Assembly: GCA_026417275.1 (NCBI GenBank)
Contig: JAOADO010000004.1
Location: 15,140 to 62,059, forward strand
DNA length: 46,920 nt
Direction: 5' to 3'
Source: Verrucomicrobiia bacterium
Lineage (GTDB): Bacteria; Verrucomicrobiota; Verrucomicrobiae; Limisphaerales; JAKPVM01
Below, one piece after another: positions 46,871-46,920 of this stretch. The notes below the pieces were generated by a model. The model was given only the letters and a program-made list of their open reading frames with translations. It ran no database searches and was not told the DNA's origin. The first letter of the stretch is position 1, and each line of letters begins with the position of its first letter. The position numbers and the translations under genes are program-made.

Positions 46871-46920
46871 GTGGGATGGTATGTTCACGCAGGGAATGCC
46901 GAGCAATCGCTAATTATAAG

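Overview
The window looks like a chromosomal segment of a PVC-superphylum bacterium, most likely Verrucomicrobiota or a close relative. Supporting traits are the lamin-tail secreted protein at the left edge, paired secreted PQQ-type beta-propellers, several Tat- or Sec-exported sugar isomerase and Gfo/Idh-type proteins, LL-diaminopimelate aminotransferase (DapL), a fused SecDF and a bacterial SET-domain protein. This assignment is inference from gene content; there is no rRNA to confirm it. The sequence is moderately AT-rich. Shine-Dalgarno sites are clear for only some genes (dnaK, groES, groEL, fumAB, trpF, gap, the 9512 isomerase), and many others have none.

Layout. 1-486: N-terminal part of a secreted LTD protein (minus). 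487-1424: no gene, but one copy of a dispersed 110-bp repeat. 1425-2081: orphan LuxR-type response regulator (minus). 2212-8412: plus-strand run of a frameshifted CPBP protease, thiL, tsaE, tsaB, alr, a DUF1015 protein and a CDF metal transporter. 8436-10546: two sugar-phosphate isomerase/epimerase-like TIM barrels, ending in a strong terminator and the second repeat copy. 10914-11378: SET-domain protein (minus). 11721-15722: dnaK-groES-groEL. 15836-20855: minus-strand run parA - two PQQ propellers - gcvT - gcvH. 21053-25261: PHP phosphatase, two-subunit class I fumarase, class V aminotransferase, trpF. 25422-25721: Dabb protein (minus). 25982-31783: yajC, secDF, terC, recJ. 31785-33861: GT81-like glycosyltransferase and a Nif3-like protein (minus). 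33993-37464: speA translationally coupled to two unrecognised genes. 37850-39688: rpoD (minus). 40037-41086: gap with its own promoter and terminator. 41203-44917: exported Gfo/Idh-like protein, dapL and a GT4 glycosyltransferase (minus). 45091-46920: Tat-exported TIM barrel and a secreted carbohydrate-binding-like protein interrupted by an in-frame stop.

Functionally most genes are housekeeping: cofactor synthesis (thiL), t6A tRNA modification (tsaE, tsaB), peptidoglycan precursors (alr, dapL), protein folding and secretion (dnaK, groESL, yajC, secDF), central metabolism (gap, fumAB, gcvTH), polyamines (speA), transcription (rpoD) and repair (recJ). A layer of exported sugar-handling proteins suggests a polysaccharide-degrading lifestyle.

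No clearly new defence or mobile system is visible. The best leads are the speA-linked pair of unknown overlapping genes, the response regulator whose receiver lacks its acidic pair, the orphan ParA heading a PQQ-propeller/gcv gene run, the SET protein, the near-leaderless DUF1015 promoter, and three reading-frame lesions (2664-2673, 23408-23447, 46868) that are either real decay or assembly errors.
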